This document shows, piece by piece, positions 1 through 6,301 of a stretch of 6,301 bases of DNA; position 1 is the first letter of the stretch, and each line of letters opens with the position of its first letter. Under the pieces are notes generated by a model. That model did not search any database and had not been told where the DNA came from. It saw only the letters and a list, made by a program, of their open reading frames with translations. The DNA is taken from NCBI GenBank assembly GCA_003454065.1, contig DMKZ01000126.1, positions 1 to 6,301 on the forward strand. The letters are read 5' to 3'. Position numbers and translations under genes: made by a program. Origin of the DNA: Spirochaetaceae bacterium (GTDB lineage: Bacteria; Spirochaetota; Spirochaetia; Sphaerochaetales; Sphaerochaetaceae).

Positions 1-14
1 GTTTTCGTCGTCAT
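1..14 (-). CDS. 5' end of a further gene, possibly hfq (partial)
   Basis: Only the start is in the window: an ATG at 14-12 followed by codons for Thr-Thr-Lys and two more bases, so the protein begins MTTK. It is supported by a well-spaced Shine-Dalgarno sequence (AAAGGGAG, complement of 21-28, six bases before the ATG) and by lying 45 bases after the miaA stop on the same strand. In many bacteria, including E. coli and Bacillus, the gene after miaA is hfq, the RNA chaperone, and short Hfq N-termini beginning with a few polar residues are compatible with MTTK. That identity is inferred from gene order alone, because four residues carry no family information. Confidence 0.4.
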
Positions 15-20
15 CGCGAT

Positions 21-28
21 CTCCCTTT
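21..28 (-). promoter_or_regulatory. Ribosome binding site of the partial gene at the window edge
   Basis: The minus strand reads AAAGGGAG six bases upstream of the ATG at 14. It is the main evidence that a real gene starts at the window edge. The 45-base gap between the miaA stop and this start has no convincing hairpin with a T-run, so the gene is probably read from the same transcript. The gap also contains an AT-rich TATTATGTAAT stretch that could pass for a -10 box, but no matching -35 element is evident. Confidence 0.55.
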
Positions 29-59
29 CGCATTACATAATAGATTTATATTCTCGCTT

Positions 60-1001
60 TTATTGGAATTTCCTTTTTATCATTCCTAAACTTTCTTCGA
101 CAATTTCCTCAAAAGACAGTTTATCAATTTGAATCCACTGAATATATGGCATTTTTCGATACCAGGTGCATTGCCGTTTGGCAAAATGACGCGTCGCCTT
201 TTTTATATTATCGACGGCTTCAGCAAAACCGCACTCTCCTGCAATATAGGCGGCCATTTCCTTATAGCCGATACCTTGCATGGCACGGGCGTTGCGAGAA
301 ACTCCGTTTTGAAGCAGTCGACGGACCTCTAATTCCAGTCCGGAAGATACCATCACTTCGACACGTTTTTCAATTCGATTGTATAAAAACTGCCGATCAC
401 ATTGCAGACCGATTACGCATGCATCATAAATCAAACCGGTTGATTTTTTCTCCTGTGAAATACGTTCTTTCTCCGAATGCCAAACCTCCAACGCACGAAC
501 AACACGCCGAAAATCATTCGTGTGAAGTCTTGCGGCTGTTTCCGAATCGACTTTTTCCAGCATTTTATGCACATAATCATTTCCGTGCGTTTTGGCAAGA
601 TTGTATAATGTTTCGCGATACTCCTTATCCTCATTGGATTTATTGAAATTATATCCTTCAATCAGAGCTTTTAAATAAAGCCCCGTTCCCCCCACAAGGA
701 TGGGAATAAATCCCTTGGCGTTCATTTCATGAATCTCGGTTTCAGCGAGCCGTTGAAATTCCGTCACATTAAAATCGGAATCCGTCGGGTCGACAATATC
801 GATAAGTGCATGATAAATGCCTTCACGTTCCTGCTCTTCAGGCTTGGCACTCCCAATATCACAGCCCCGATAGACGAGCATTGAATCTCCAGAAACAATG
901 CTCGTCCGCAGTTCCTTCGCAAGGCGAACCGACAACTGTGTTTTCCCGGTTGCAGTCGGCCCCAGTATGACAATCAATTTGTCTTTTGGAGGCGTTGTCA
1001 T
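60..1001 (-). CDS. miaA: tRNA dimethylallyltransferase MiaA
   Basis: MiaA transfers the dimethylallyl group of DMAPP to N6 of adenosine-37 in tRNAs that read UNN codons, giving i6A in the cytoplasm. The product is 313 residues, normal for the family. Visible motifs are the P-loop GPTATGKT (residues 14-21), SGDSMLVYRG with the catalytic-region Asp (37-46), DIGSAKP (48-54), the GGTGLYLKAL segment (104-113), the RRVVRALEV tRNA-contact segment (165-173), MQGIGYKE (241-248) and the C-terminal HFAKRQCTWYR signature (272-282). The ATG overlaps the stop of the UPF0173 gene as ATGA, and GGAG (complement of 1007-1010) lies five bases upstream inside that gene, so translation is probably coupled. The frame is intact and ends with TAA at 62-60. 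In many Firmicutes miaA follows mutS-mutL. Here it follows a UPF0173 hydrolase instead, while the downstream neighbour may still be hfq. Confidence 0.97.
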   Translation of the reverse strand: MTTPPKDKLIVILGPTATGKTQLSVRLAKELRTSIVSGDSMLVYRGCDIGSAKPEEQEREGIYHALIDIVDPTDSDFNVTEFQRLAETEIHEMNAKGFIPILVGGTGLYLKALIEGYNFNKSNEDKEYRETLYNLAKTHGNDYVHKMLEKVDSETAARLHTNDFRRVVRALEVWHSEKERISQEKKSTGLIYDACVIGLQCDRQFLYNRIEKRVEVMVSSGLELEVRRLLQNGVSRNARAMQGIGYKEMAAYIAGECGFAEAVDNIKKATRHFAKRQCTWYRKMPYIQWIQIDKLSFEEIVEESLGMIKRKFQ

Positions 1002-1678
1002 TGAAACTCCATCGTTTCGCCCGGATGAATGATATGCACATGCGCTCTTGTGCTCGACTCCGTCAATTCCTGATATTTTTTGACATCCTGCTCAATCACA
1101 GGCCAAGTATCATAATGGATCGGCACCACATTTGCCGTATTCAGCCATTGAGCTGCAAGCGCAGCGTCTTCCAAACCCATCGTGTAGTTGTCACCAATCG
1201 GCAAAAGCGCATAATCAATAGAATCTTTTCGTCCAATCAGCTTCATATCATGGAAGAGTGCCGTATCGCCTGCAAAATACACCGTTTTCCCATCAATCTG
1301 AATCACGAAGCCGCAGGCGATGCCGCCGGCCACGCCCGAACTGTGCAATGCCAGCGTCATCCGAACTTTTCCGAAAGGAAATTTAACGGATCCTCCGAGA
1401 TTCATCCCATGATTTTTCAATTCCGTTCCAGCTTGTTCATTGCATAACGCAATCACTTCCGGAATCGCCACGATTGTAGCTCCGGTGCGTTTCGCGATAG
1501 CTGCCGCGTCGCCCAAATGATCTCCATGAGCATGCGAAACCAAAATATAGTCGCATTCTACATCTTTGGCAGCAATCGCGGCCTTAGGATTTCCTGTCAA
1601 AAAAGGGTCTGCCAGTACCTTATGCTTGCCGTCATCCAAAAGAAAACACGCGTGCCCGTAGTAAGTGTAATTCAACAT
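998..1678 (-). CDS. UPF0173 metal-dependent hydrolase (metallo-beta-lactamase fold)
   Basis: This is a cytoplasmic protein of the metallo-beta-lactamase superfamily, UPF0173 / COG2220 branch, with no signal peptide. The physiological substrate of the family is not established. The 226-residue product shows the metal-binding motif HAHGDH (49-54), a further His in ALHSSG (112), the metal-bridging Asp in FAGDTALF (138), the family-typical PIGDNYTMG (160-168) and a late His in VPIHYDTWP (188). The N-terminus MLNYTYYGHACF is typical of the family. The open frame continues upstream to 1828, but those 50 extra residues would overlap the end of the preceding gene and do not resemble the family. The ATG at 1678 has a strong AAGGAAGGA site (complement of 1684-1692). 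It lies 35 bases after the membrane-protein gene and overlaps miaA by ATGA. Confidence 0.93.
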   Translation of the reverse strand: MLNYTYYGHACFLLDDGKHKVLADPFLTGNPKAAIAAKDVECDYILVSHAHGDHLGDAAAIAKRTGATIVAIPEVIALCNEQAGTELKNHGMNLGGSVKFPFGKVRMTLALHSSGVAGGIACGFVIQIDGKTVYFAGDTALFHDMKLIGRKDSIDYALLPIGDNYTMGLEDAALAAQWLNTANVVPIHYDTWPVIEQDVKKYQELTESSTRAHVHIIHPGETMEFQ

Positions 1679-1713
1679 AAAAATCCTTCCTTTCCTATTT
1701 TGATTAACTATTT

Positions 1714-2715
1714 TCAAAGGCTTTGCTCGGATTCTTTCTTCTTTTGAAGAAAAGAAACGCCAAAGACCTTGATTGTATAATAAAATCCAATCAAAAACGG
1801 AATATATTCCGCGATGAGGCGCCAACACACGGCAACTATACCTACCGTTCCCTGAGGAACAGTTTCATTGAACAGAAGGACAAACCCGCCTTCGGCAACC
1901 CCCGATCCACCGGGAGTCGGTGTAAAATAAAGCAGCATATTCAAAAAAATCATGCGGCCCATGACCGCATACCAATCTGCGTCATACACGCCGAGTCCCA
2001 AAAGCAAACAAGGAACAATCGCGTAAATGCAAATCAAAGAAAGCCCCGATTCAAAAAAAACCAGCAGCATGGCTTTGGGCGCCTGACCGAGCAACTGGAT
2101 GGCATTGCGCGTATCACGATAGATATGAATCAACGGGCGCCGTCTCGCTGGAGACAATTTGCGAGCTATCTTTACAACTATCTGTCCAAGAAGATTCGAG
2201 TTCATTCCCCAAATCAGAAACAACAAAATAAGGAAAGCCGTAAATGATAATATCATCAACTTGATATTTGATACTCCAGGCAAAATATAAGCTTCATGCA
2301 TAAAAATAAAAGGCATGCATAAAACCAAAAAGAGAATAGAAACTACGGTTCGCACAAATACCAGAACCGTTGCTTTTCCCGTCGGCACGCCCGCATGACG
2401 CAAAAACATCATTTGCGCAACCGCGCCGCCGGTCGCGCCAGGGGTCAACAGCGCCAAAAAATAATTGCCGAACACAACCTGTACTGCCTGAGATAACGTA
2501 ATGTCCTCATTCGATATATGCACCAAATGCATCAGTCGAGTTCCGTCTAAAAAAAGCCCAACTCCGACAAAAACCAAAGCCAGCGCCAGGGACCACGGCT
2601 GAAACATTGTCAAATTCGTCAGCGTATTGATATCCACGGTAAAATAAATTACCGCGCCGGATATACACAATACCAACAAGATGAGAAGCGCCAGGCGCCT
2701 ATAAAATTTCCCCAT
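1714..2715 (-). CDS. UPF0104 / HpnL-like integral membrane protein (LPG synthase TM-region family)
   Basis: This is a 333-residue polytopic inner-membrane protein of the UPF0104 / COG0392 group (lysylphosphatidylglycerol synthase TM region; HpnL in hopanoid loci). I can make out about seven hydrophobic segments, near residues 7-27, 41-57, 78-104, 116-138, 151-170, 215-242 and 290-318. Two Pro/Gly-rich signatures typical of the family are present: LLTPGATGGAVAQ (89-101) and FTPTPGGSGVAEGG (264-277). There is no soluble aminoacyl-transferase domain, so it is not a full MprF. The role is unknown; a lipid flippase or lipid-sugar handling function is inferred from relatives. A basic loop (RKLSPARRR, 185-193) probably faces the cytoplasm. 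The ATG at 2715 has AGGGAG (complement of 2723-2728) seven bases upstream and overlaps the end of the deacetylase gene by 17 bases, indicating coupled expression of the two. Confidence 0.9.
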   Translation of the reverse strand: MGKFYRRLALLILLVLCISGAVIYFTVDINTLTNLTMFQPWSLALALVFVGVGLFLDGTRLMHLVHISNEDITLSQAVQVVFGNYFLALLTPGATGGAVAQMMFLRHAGVPTGKATVLVFVRTVVSILFLVLCMPFIFMHEAYILPGVSNIKLMILSFTAFLILLFLIWGMNSNLLGQIVVKIARKLSPARRRPLIHIYRDTRNAIQLLGQAPKAMLLVFFESGLSLICIYAIVPCLLLGLGVYDADWYAVMGRMIFLNMLLYFTPTPGGSGVAEGGFVLLFNETVPQGTVGIVAVCWRLIAEYIPFLIGFYYTIKVFGVSFLQKKKESEQSL

Positions 2716-3562
2716 CCGATAACTCCCTATACGAAATCAAATCAATTTGTCTTTGTTTGATAATCTGCATTGCTTCCAGGGATGTTAAGGAAGCCAATTC
2801 TTCTTCCCAATGATATCCCCAATGATATATATTGTCTAAAACAGAATTATCTTTACCGGGATGCACCATGATTTCTGAAACGCCGTCAGGCAGTGCACGA
2901 AGAATGGACAAAAAATGCTTTTCGAAAAGATGCCCTCCAGCTATCATGCCAAAAAAATGATTCGGTGTGGAAACACCGGCACAACGAATTGCATTTTGTG
3001 CCGTCCATGCACAAAACGTTAAACCGCATTTCGCAATATAACGTCCCACAGGGCTCGGATAGCCGCCTAAAAATCCCAATGGTTCTGCCGGAAGCCGCAT
3101 TTTGGAAAGATTATATTTCTTCGCCAAAGCAAGAACAATTGAAATGACTCCGGGAAGAACATGGAGATGCTGATGACTATCAATATGCGAAAGGCGGACG
3201 CCTAACTTTAAGGCAAACAAAATCTGCGCTTCACATTCGGCATAGAGTTCTTCCTTACGAATGCCCCCGCTTATATATCGACGAATAAACGCAGTATGGT
3301 CGGGCAGCAAATAGCCGTTTTCACCCAGTAAGCTAGGAATTTGCTCAGGCGGAAGAATTGGCCGCTCCGCGACAAGAGTCAAATGGATTCCAACACCCAA
3401 ACCGGGATTATCATGCGCCAGTGCAGCCGCTTCTTCCGCCGCTCTCCCTGCAGCGACGAACGAAGTACTACGAAGGCATCCCTGTCGGTATCCTTCAATA
3501 ATCCCATGATTTACTGATGAATGCAATCCAAAATCATCCGCGTTGACAATCAGCCGCCTCAT
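2699..3562 (-). CDS. ChbG/HpnK (YdjC) family carbohydrate deacetylase
   Basis: This is a 287-residue metal-dependent deacetylase of the YdjC family. Characterised relatives remove N-acetyl groups from chito-oligosaccharides (ChbG) or from GlcNAc-bacteriohopanetetrol (HpnK). Motifs seen are the N-terminal LIVNADDFG with metal and catalytic Asp residues (4-12), VGIHLTL with a conserved His (57-63), HIDSHQHLHVLP with three spaced His (127-137) and EIMVHPG (230-236). There is no signal peptide, so it is probably cytoplasmic. Two ATGs are possible. The one at 3571 directly abuts the GAGGA site with no spacer. The one at 3562 has nine bases of spacing, starts right at MRRLIVNADDFG and forms an ATGA overlap with the folE2 stop, so it is chosen. 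The gene ends with TAG at 2701-2699 inside the start of the membrane-protein gene. The local residues YHWGYHWE come from a 12-base tandem repeat. The actual sugar substrate cannot be read from the sequence. Confidence 0.92.
   Translation of the reverse strand: MRRLIVNADDFGLHSSVNHGIIEGYRQGCLRSTSFVAAGRAAEEAAALAHDNPGLGVGIHLTLVAERPILPPEQIPSLLGENGYLLPDHTAFIRRYISGGIRKEELYAECEAQILFALKLGVRLSHIDSHQHLHVLPGVISIVLALAKKYNLSKMRLPAEPLGFLGGYPSPVGRYIAKCGLTFCAWTAQNAIRCAGVSTPNHFFGMIAGGHLFEKHFLSILRALPDGVSEIMVHPGKDNSVLDNIYHWGYHWEEELASLTSLEAMQIIKQRQIDLISYRELSDGEIL
2804..2827 (-). repeat. 12-base in-frame tandem duplication within the deacetylase gene
   Basis: On the minus strand two adjacent 12-base units, TATCATTGGGGA and TATCATTGGGAA, differ at one base. 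They encode Tyr-His-Trp-Gly followed by Tyr-His-Trp-Glu (residues 246-253), near the C-terminal end of the ChbG/HpnK-like protein. The repeat preserves the reading frame. Confidence 0.7.
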
Positions 3563-4347
3563 TGTATGCATTCCTCATAGCTTGCATACGCATTATGATT
3601 ATGTATAGACTCATAATTTTCACAGACTACAGAAAACCATTCCAAATGAGGTAAATCCCGAAAGGCTATTACAAGGTCACGTAATATGTCCTCGACAAAT
3701 TTGGGGTTTTCATATGCATGCTCGGTCACATATTTTTCATCTTCACGCTTCAATAGCGAATAAATCGGACAAGAAGCTTGTTGTTCCATCAATTCGGCTA
3801 AATCTTCAATGTAAATACAGGTACATCCCTCTTGAAACCGAACTCGCGCCCGCATCATGCCTCGTTGATTATGCGCGCCATAACGTGAAATCGATTTACT
3901 GCAAGGGCAAAGCGATGTAAACGGGACATTGACGCCTAATTCAAATACAAATCCCTTATCGCGCTGCTTGCTGCCATAAAAACAGCAATCCAAATCAAGA
4001 AATGAAGATTTGCCGCTGACCGGGGCAACTTTTTTTATGAAATATTTAAAACGGATTTCAATATTTGCAGACGCCGCCGAAAGACGCTGCATCGCTTCAT
4101 CTAAAATCGCTTCCATTTCAGGCTCGGCAATAGGCCGCATGCTCCATCGATTTAAAATTTCCAAAAAACGACTCATGTGCGTCCCTTTATATTCCTGCGG
4201 AAGGGAAACCGTAAAGCAAATACGCGCCAAGACTTGCTGGAAATCCCCTTCCTTCGTTCGAATCTGAAAAGGAAGGTGCGCCTCGCTGACGCCCACATGT
4301 TGAATGGCAATTCCGCGCGAATCAATACTGTTTTGTATGTCCTCCAC
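3559..4347 (-). CDS. folE2: GTP cyclohydrolase FolE2 (type IB)
   Basis: FolE2 converts GTP to 7,8-dihydroneopterin triphosphate, the entry step to tetrahydrofolate and, in organisms that have it, to queuosine. It is the alternative to Zn-dependent FolE. With the GTG start at 4347 the product is 262 residues, the usual family size. Motifs include RGIAIQHVGV (11-20), GTHMSRFLEIL (55-65), the metal- and substrate-binding Cys in SLCPCSKSIS (145-154, Cys147), the GAHNQRG segment (157-163), LLKREDEKYVTEHAYENPKF (198-217) and the C-terminal ESIHNHNAYA (246-255). The GTG is preferred because GGAGGTGA (complement of 4352-4359) sits just upstream. ATGs at 4371 and 4362 in the same frame have poor sites and would place that Shine-Dalgarno inside the gene. 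The stop overlaps the deacetylase start as TGA/ATG. The start choice is less certain than the gene identity. Confidence 0.95.
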   Translation of the reverse strand: MEDIQNSIDSRGIAIQHVGVSEAHLPFQIRTKEGDFQQVLARICFTVSLPQEYKGTHMSRFLEILNRWSMRPIAEPEMEAILDEAMQRLSAASANIEIRFKYFIKKVAPVSGKSSFLDLDCCFYGSKQRDKGFVFELGVNVPFTSLCPCSKSISRYGAHNQRGMMRARVRFQEGCTCIYIEDLAELMEQQASCPIYSLLKREDEKYVTEHAYENPKFVEDILRDLVIAFRDLPHLEWFSVVCENYESIHNHNAYASYEECIQ

Positions 4348-4351
4348 GATT

Positions 4352-4359
4352 TCACCTCC
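4352..4359 (-). promoter_or_regulatory. Strong Shine-Dalgarno deciding the folE2 GTG start
   Basis: The minus strand reads GGAGGTGA, a near-perfect anti-16S match, with the GGAGG core seven bases before a GTG at 4347-4345. Two in-frame ATGs (4371 and 4362) lie upstream of or against this site. The first of these has only AAAGAAG in front of it, partly made of the rpe stop. Confidence 0.75.
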
Positions 4360-4377
4360 CATGTCGTTCATACTTCT

Positions 4378-5025
4378 TTATGCAATACGTAAAGAGCGGA
4401 TGGCTTCAGAAAGGTCATCTTTTCCAAAAACAGCCGATCCCGCTACAAGAATATTCGCCCCTGCATCAACCGCAAGTTTTGCCGTATTCTCATTGATGCC
4501 GCCGTCAACCTCAATAGATATATTGCGACCTGACTTTTTGATCATATCCCGCAGACATTGGATAGTTTGAACCGTAGAGGGAATAAACTTTTGTCCCCCG
4601 AATCCAGGATTTACAGTCATTACAAGAATCATGTCCGCTTCCGCTAAAAACGGTTCAGCCATAACAGCCGGAGTACCGGGATTCAGTGCAATGGCGGCTT
4701 TAATTCCATGATTATGAATGGATTGCATAATCCGGTGTCCATGCTTTGCCGCTTCCACATGAAAAGTGATAATATCCGCTCCAGCTTCTGCAAAAGCGCT
4801 GATTTGATCTTCCGGATGCTCCACCATCAGATGTACATCGAACACTTTTTTTGTATAGGAACGAAGCGCGTCAACAACTATGGATCCAATAGTGATACGA
4901 GGAACAAATCGACCGTCCATTACATCAATATGGATATAATCTGCGCCTGCCGCGTCTAATCTTTGAATCTCAACTCCAAGATTGGAAAAATCCGCCGAAA
5001 GAATAGATGGGGCAATTTTCAACAT
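4378..5025 (-). CDS. rpe: Ribulose-phosphate 3-epimerase
   Basis: Rpe interconverts D-ribulose 5-phosphate and D-xylulose 5-phosphate in the non-oxidative pentose phosphate pathway in the cytoplasm. The 215-residue product is a complete TIM barrel of normal length. The N-terminus is [13 protein letters not shown]. His32, Asp34 and Met36 lie in [12 protein letters not shown], His65 in [11 protein letters not shown], the [12 protein letters not shown] loop covers 136-147, the catalytic Asp174 is in IEVDGGIN, and the phosphate-binding LVAGSAVF is at 193-200. The ATG at 5025 has AAGGA (complement of 5032-5036) six bases upstream. The open frame could begin at a TTG at 5043, but that would add six residues absent from the family and bury the site. 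It follows the kinase gene by 32 bases, without the rsgA gene often found between them, and ends with TAA 30 bases before the folE2 GTG. Confidence 0.97.
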   Translation of the reverse strand: MLKIAPSILSADFSNLGVEIQRLDAAGADYIHIDVMDGRFVPRITIGSIVVDALRSYTKKVFDVHLMVEHPEDQISAFAEAGADIITFHVEAAKHGHRIMQSIHNHGIKAAIALNPGTPAVMAEPFLAEADMILVMTVNPGFGGQKFIPSTVQTIQCLRDMIKKSGRNISIEVDGGINENTAKLAVDAGANILVAGSAVFGKDDLSEAIRSLRIA

Positions 5026-5057
5026 AGCTGATCCTTCTTTCAAGTACTGCGAAAAAG

Positions 5058-6301
5058 TTATTTTTTCCCCGTGTCATTTATACGACTTGGTGGTTTTGAC
5101 ACCGTATCATCTTTTTTGTCTGCTTCATCTTGTTTGCCCTGTCCTGTGGGATTATTTTGCACTACGGATTCTGAAAGCACAAAATCAACAGTCGTTCCTT
5201 CATCGACATCGGTTCCGGCGCTTGGCGTTTGACGAAGAACCGTTCCCGACGCCTGACGGCTTTTTTCATAAGTCACCGTCCCTAAAGACAATTTTAATTG
5301 TTTCAGTTGGTCTTTTGCATTATCCAACGTTCCCCCTGTAAAATTGGGCACACGTACCAGTTTAATCTGTTTTCCTTTACTAACGGTAAGATCAACGCTT
5401 TGCCCTTTTTGAATTTTATGCCCCGCAACCGGTTCCTGTTCAAGAACGGTCCAAGCGTCCTGATCAGATACTTTTTCATAAACGTTGCCGATTACGAGTC
5501 CCATCTTTTTTAATTTATTTTCTGCCGAAAGCCTTGATAACCCCTTTACATTCGGCATCGTAAGTTCCTCTCCGCCCTTGCTTACATAAATTGTAATAAT
5601 TCGTTGCTCCTTGACAGTTGCCCCAGCTTCCGGAGATTGGGAGATAACCTGTCCGGCCGTAACGGTTGCATCGAATTGTTCGACTATATTGACACGGAGA
5701 TTCGAAGTTTCAAGGAGTTGCTTCGCGAGCGTCATTGGCTTGGCTTTAACGTCCGGCACCTGTACTTCCGCCATACTCCAAAATTTACCAAACGCAAAAA
5801 ATGCGCCCACTGCGAATCCAAGAAAGACAACAAATACCGCAGCGATTAAAAAAAGTTTGGATTTGAACAACTTGCCGCCATTCCAAAGCTTGTTTGATTC
5901 TTCCCGCTCATCTTGCATACTGTCGGCATCAATACGAGGCAACAAACGCGTAGCAAAAGGATCGTTCTCTCCCGTTTCGACCCCTGTTTCAAACCCTAAG
6001 AACCGTTCTGTATGTTGTATGTCTTCAATCAATTCGTCGCTGTTAGGTCGTTCCGACGGATTTTTTGCCATTGTTCTTTGGACAATGGCTTCTACCATCG
6101 GCGGCAAGGTATAATCATATTGTCCGATTGGTTTTGGCTCTTCCTGCAAATGCTTCAAGGCAATGCTAACTGTCGTTTCTCCGGTAAACGGAAGTTCTCC
6201 CGTCAACATCTCATACAATACGACGCCGAGAGAATATATATCCGATTTTGGAGTTATTTTCGTTCCCTTTGCCTGCTCCGGCGAAAAATAATGTACCGAC
6301 C
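5058..6301 (-). CDS. prkC: PASTA-domain Ser/Thr protein kinase, PrkC/StkP type (N-terminus outside window)
   Basis: This is a membrane-anchored eukaryotic-type kinase whose external PASTA repeats sense cell-wall fragments or lipid II and whose internal domain phosphorylates growth and division proteins. Only the last 413 residues are here; the frame is open to the window edge. It begins in the P+1 loop ([12 protein letters not shown], 1-12) and continues through [20 protein letters not shown] (subdomain IX, 18-37) and MAKNPSERP (subdomain XI, ~77-85). The N-lobe and catalytic loop lie upstream. A juxtamembrane linker rich in Asp and Glu precedes one membrane helix (~149-171). Three PASTA domains follow at about 178-242, 246-309 and 313-377, each opening with a VPDV/MPNV/VPNF-type motif. 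A short hydrophilic, Lys/Asp-rich tail ends the protein. It probably heads this part of the transcript and lies 32 bases from rpe. Assignment to prkC rather than another PASTA kinase name is by family convention. Confidence 0.95.
   Translation of the reverse strand, partial: SVHYFSPEQAKGTKITPKSDIYSLGVVLYEMLTGELPFTGETTVSIALKHLQEEPKPIGQYDYTLPPMVEAIVQRTMAKNPSERPNSDELIEDIQHTERFLGFETGVETGENDPFATRLLPRIDADSMQDEREESNKLWNGGKLFKSKLFLIAAVFVVFLGFAVGAFFAFGKFWSMAEVQVPDVKAKPMTLAKQLLETSNLRVNIVEQFDATVTAGQVISQSPEAGATVKEQRIITIYVSKGGEELTMPNVKGLSRLSAENKLKKMGLVIGNVYEKVSDQDAWTVLEQEPVAGHKIQKGQSVDLTVSKGKQIKLVRVPNFTGGTLDNAKDQLKQLKLSLGTVTYEKSRQASGTVLRQTPSAGTDVDEGTTVDFVLSESVVQNNPTGQGKQDEADKKDDTVSKPPSRINDTGKK

Noticed and set aside
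15..59. Possible terminator or promoter between miaA and the next gene
   Set aside because: There is no stable hairpin with a T-run. A TATTAT-like stretch is present, but without a paired -35 element it cannot be called a promoter.
146..646. Plus-strand open frame of 166 codons opposite miaA
   Set aside because: It lies entirely antisense to a gene with clear motifs, its protein resembles no family and it has no good ribosome binding site. It is a shadow frame.
60..1001. Leu rather than Gln in the MiaA DSMxVY motif (residue 42)
   Set aside because: I first took it for a missing residue, but E. coli MiaA also has Leu at this position (DSALIY), so it is normal variation.
1679..1828. Upstream 50-residue extension of the UPF0173 protein
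   Set aside because: It would overlap the end of the preceding gene, skip the strong ribosome site at 1684-1692 and add residues foreign to the family.
2053..2060. Run of eight A (T on the coding strand) as a possible slippage or frameshift site
   Set aside because: The reading frame continues intact on both sides and encodes Phe-Phe in a membrane helix. There is no alternative-frame product or stimulatory structure.
1723..2247. Plus-strand open frame of 174 codons opposite the UPF0104 gene
   Set aside because: Its predicted protein is rich in Lys, Asn, Gln and Arg, as expected from the complement of a membrane-protein gene, and there is no independent evidence for it.
2295..2324. 11-base direct repeat CATGCATAAAA, two copies eight bases apart, in the UPF0104 gene
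   Set aside because: It lies inside a hydrophobic coding stretch (Met-His and Cys-Met-Pro-Phe codons) and is AT-rich, so chance similarity in a membrane-segment sequence is the simplest explanation.
5611..6114. Plus-strand open frame of 167 codons opposite the kinase gene
   Set aside because: It is antisense to conserved PASTA and membrane segments, with a low-complexity Ser/Asn-rich product and no recognisable domain.

Overview
The window is a compact stretch of bacterial chromosome in which every recognisable gene lies on the minus strand. Read in the direction of transcription (high to low coordinates) it holds: the 3' part of a PASTA-domain Ser/Thr kinase (prkC/stkP type), rpe, folE2, a ChbG/HpnK-family (YdjC) deacetylase, a UPF0104/HpnL-like multi-membrane protein, a UPF0173 metallo-beta-lactamase-fold hydrolase, miaA, and the first four codons of another gene that is probably hfq. 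No RNA gene, mobile element, CRISPR array, prophage or clear terminator was seen. No gap between genes exceeds about 45 bases.

Organism (inference): a PASTA kinase directly followed by rpe points to Firmicutes in the broad sense. A likely hfq after miaA and an HpnK/HpnL-like gene pair would fit a diderm lineage such as the Negativicutes (Veillonella/Selenomonas relatives). Base composition is moderate, neither strongly AT- nor GC-rich. The placement is tentative, because no rRNA or lineage-specific marker is present.

Layout: the gaps are 32 bases (kinase to rpe), 30 bases (rpe to folE2, using the GTG start preferred here), a 4-base ATGA overlap (folE2/deacetylase), a 17-base overlap (deacetylase/membrane protein), 35 bases (to UPF0173), a 4-base ATGA overlap (UPF0173/miaA) and 45 bases (to the hfq-like start). 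Each start has a Shine-Dalgarno sequence. This looks like one long transcript with three translationally coupled junctions. Three starts were moved from the longest open frame on the basis of ribosome binding sites and family alignment (rpe, deacetylase, UPF0173), and a fourth (folE2) was moved to a GTG.

How the genes fit together: most are housekeeping functions. These are cell-wall-sensing phosphorylation (kinase), the pentose phosphate pathway (Rpe), the first step of folate and, where present, queuosine synthesis (FolE2), and tRNA A37 prenylation (MiaA). The least understood part is the middle pair, a carbohydrate deacetylase overlapping a flippase-like membrane protein. The same family pairing occurs as HpnK/HpnL in hopanoid loci, so a joint role in modifying a lipid-linked amino sugar is a reasonable hypothesis. 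I see no clearly new system. The deacetylase/membrane pair and the lack of rsgA between kinase and rpe are the points most worth following.
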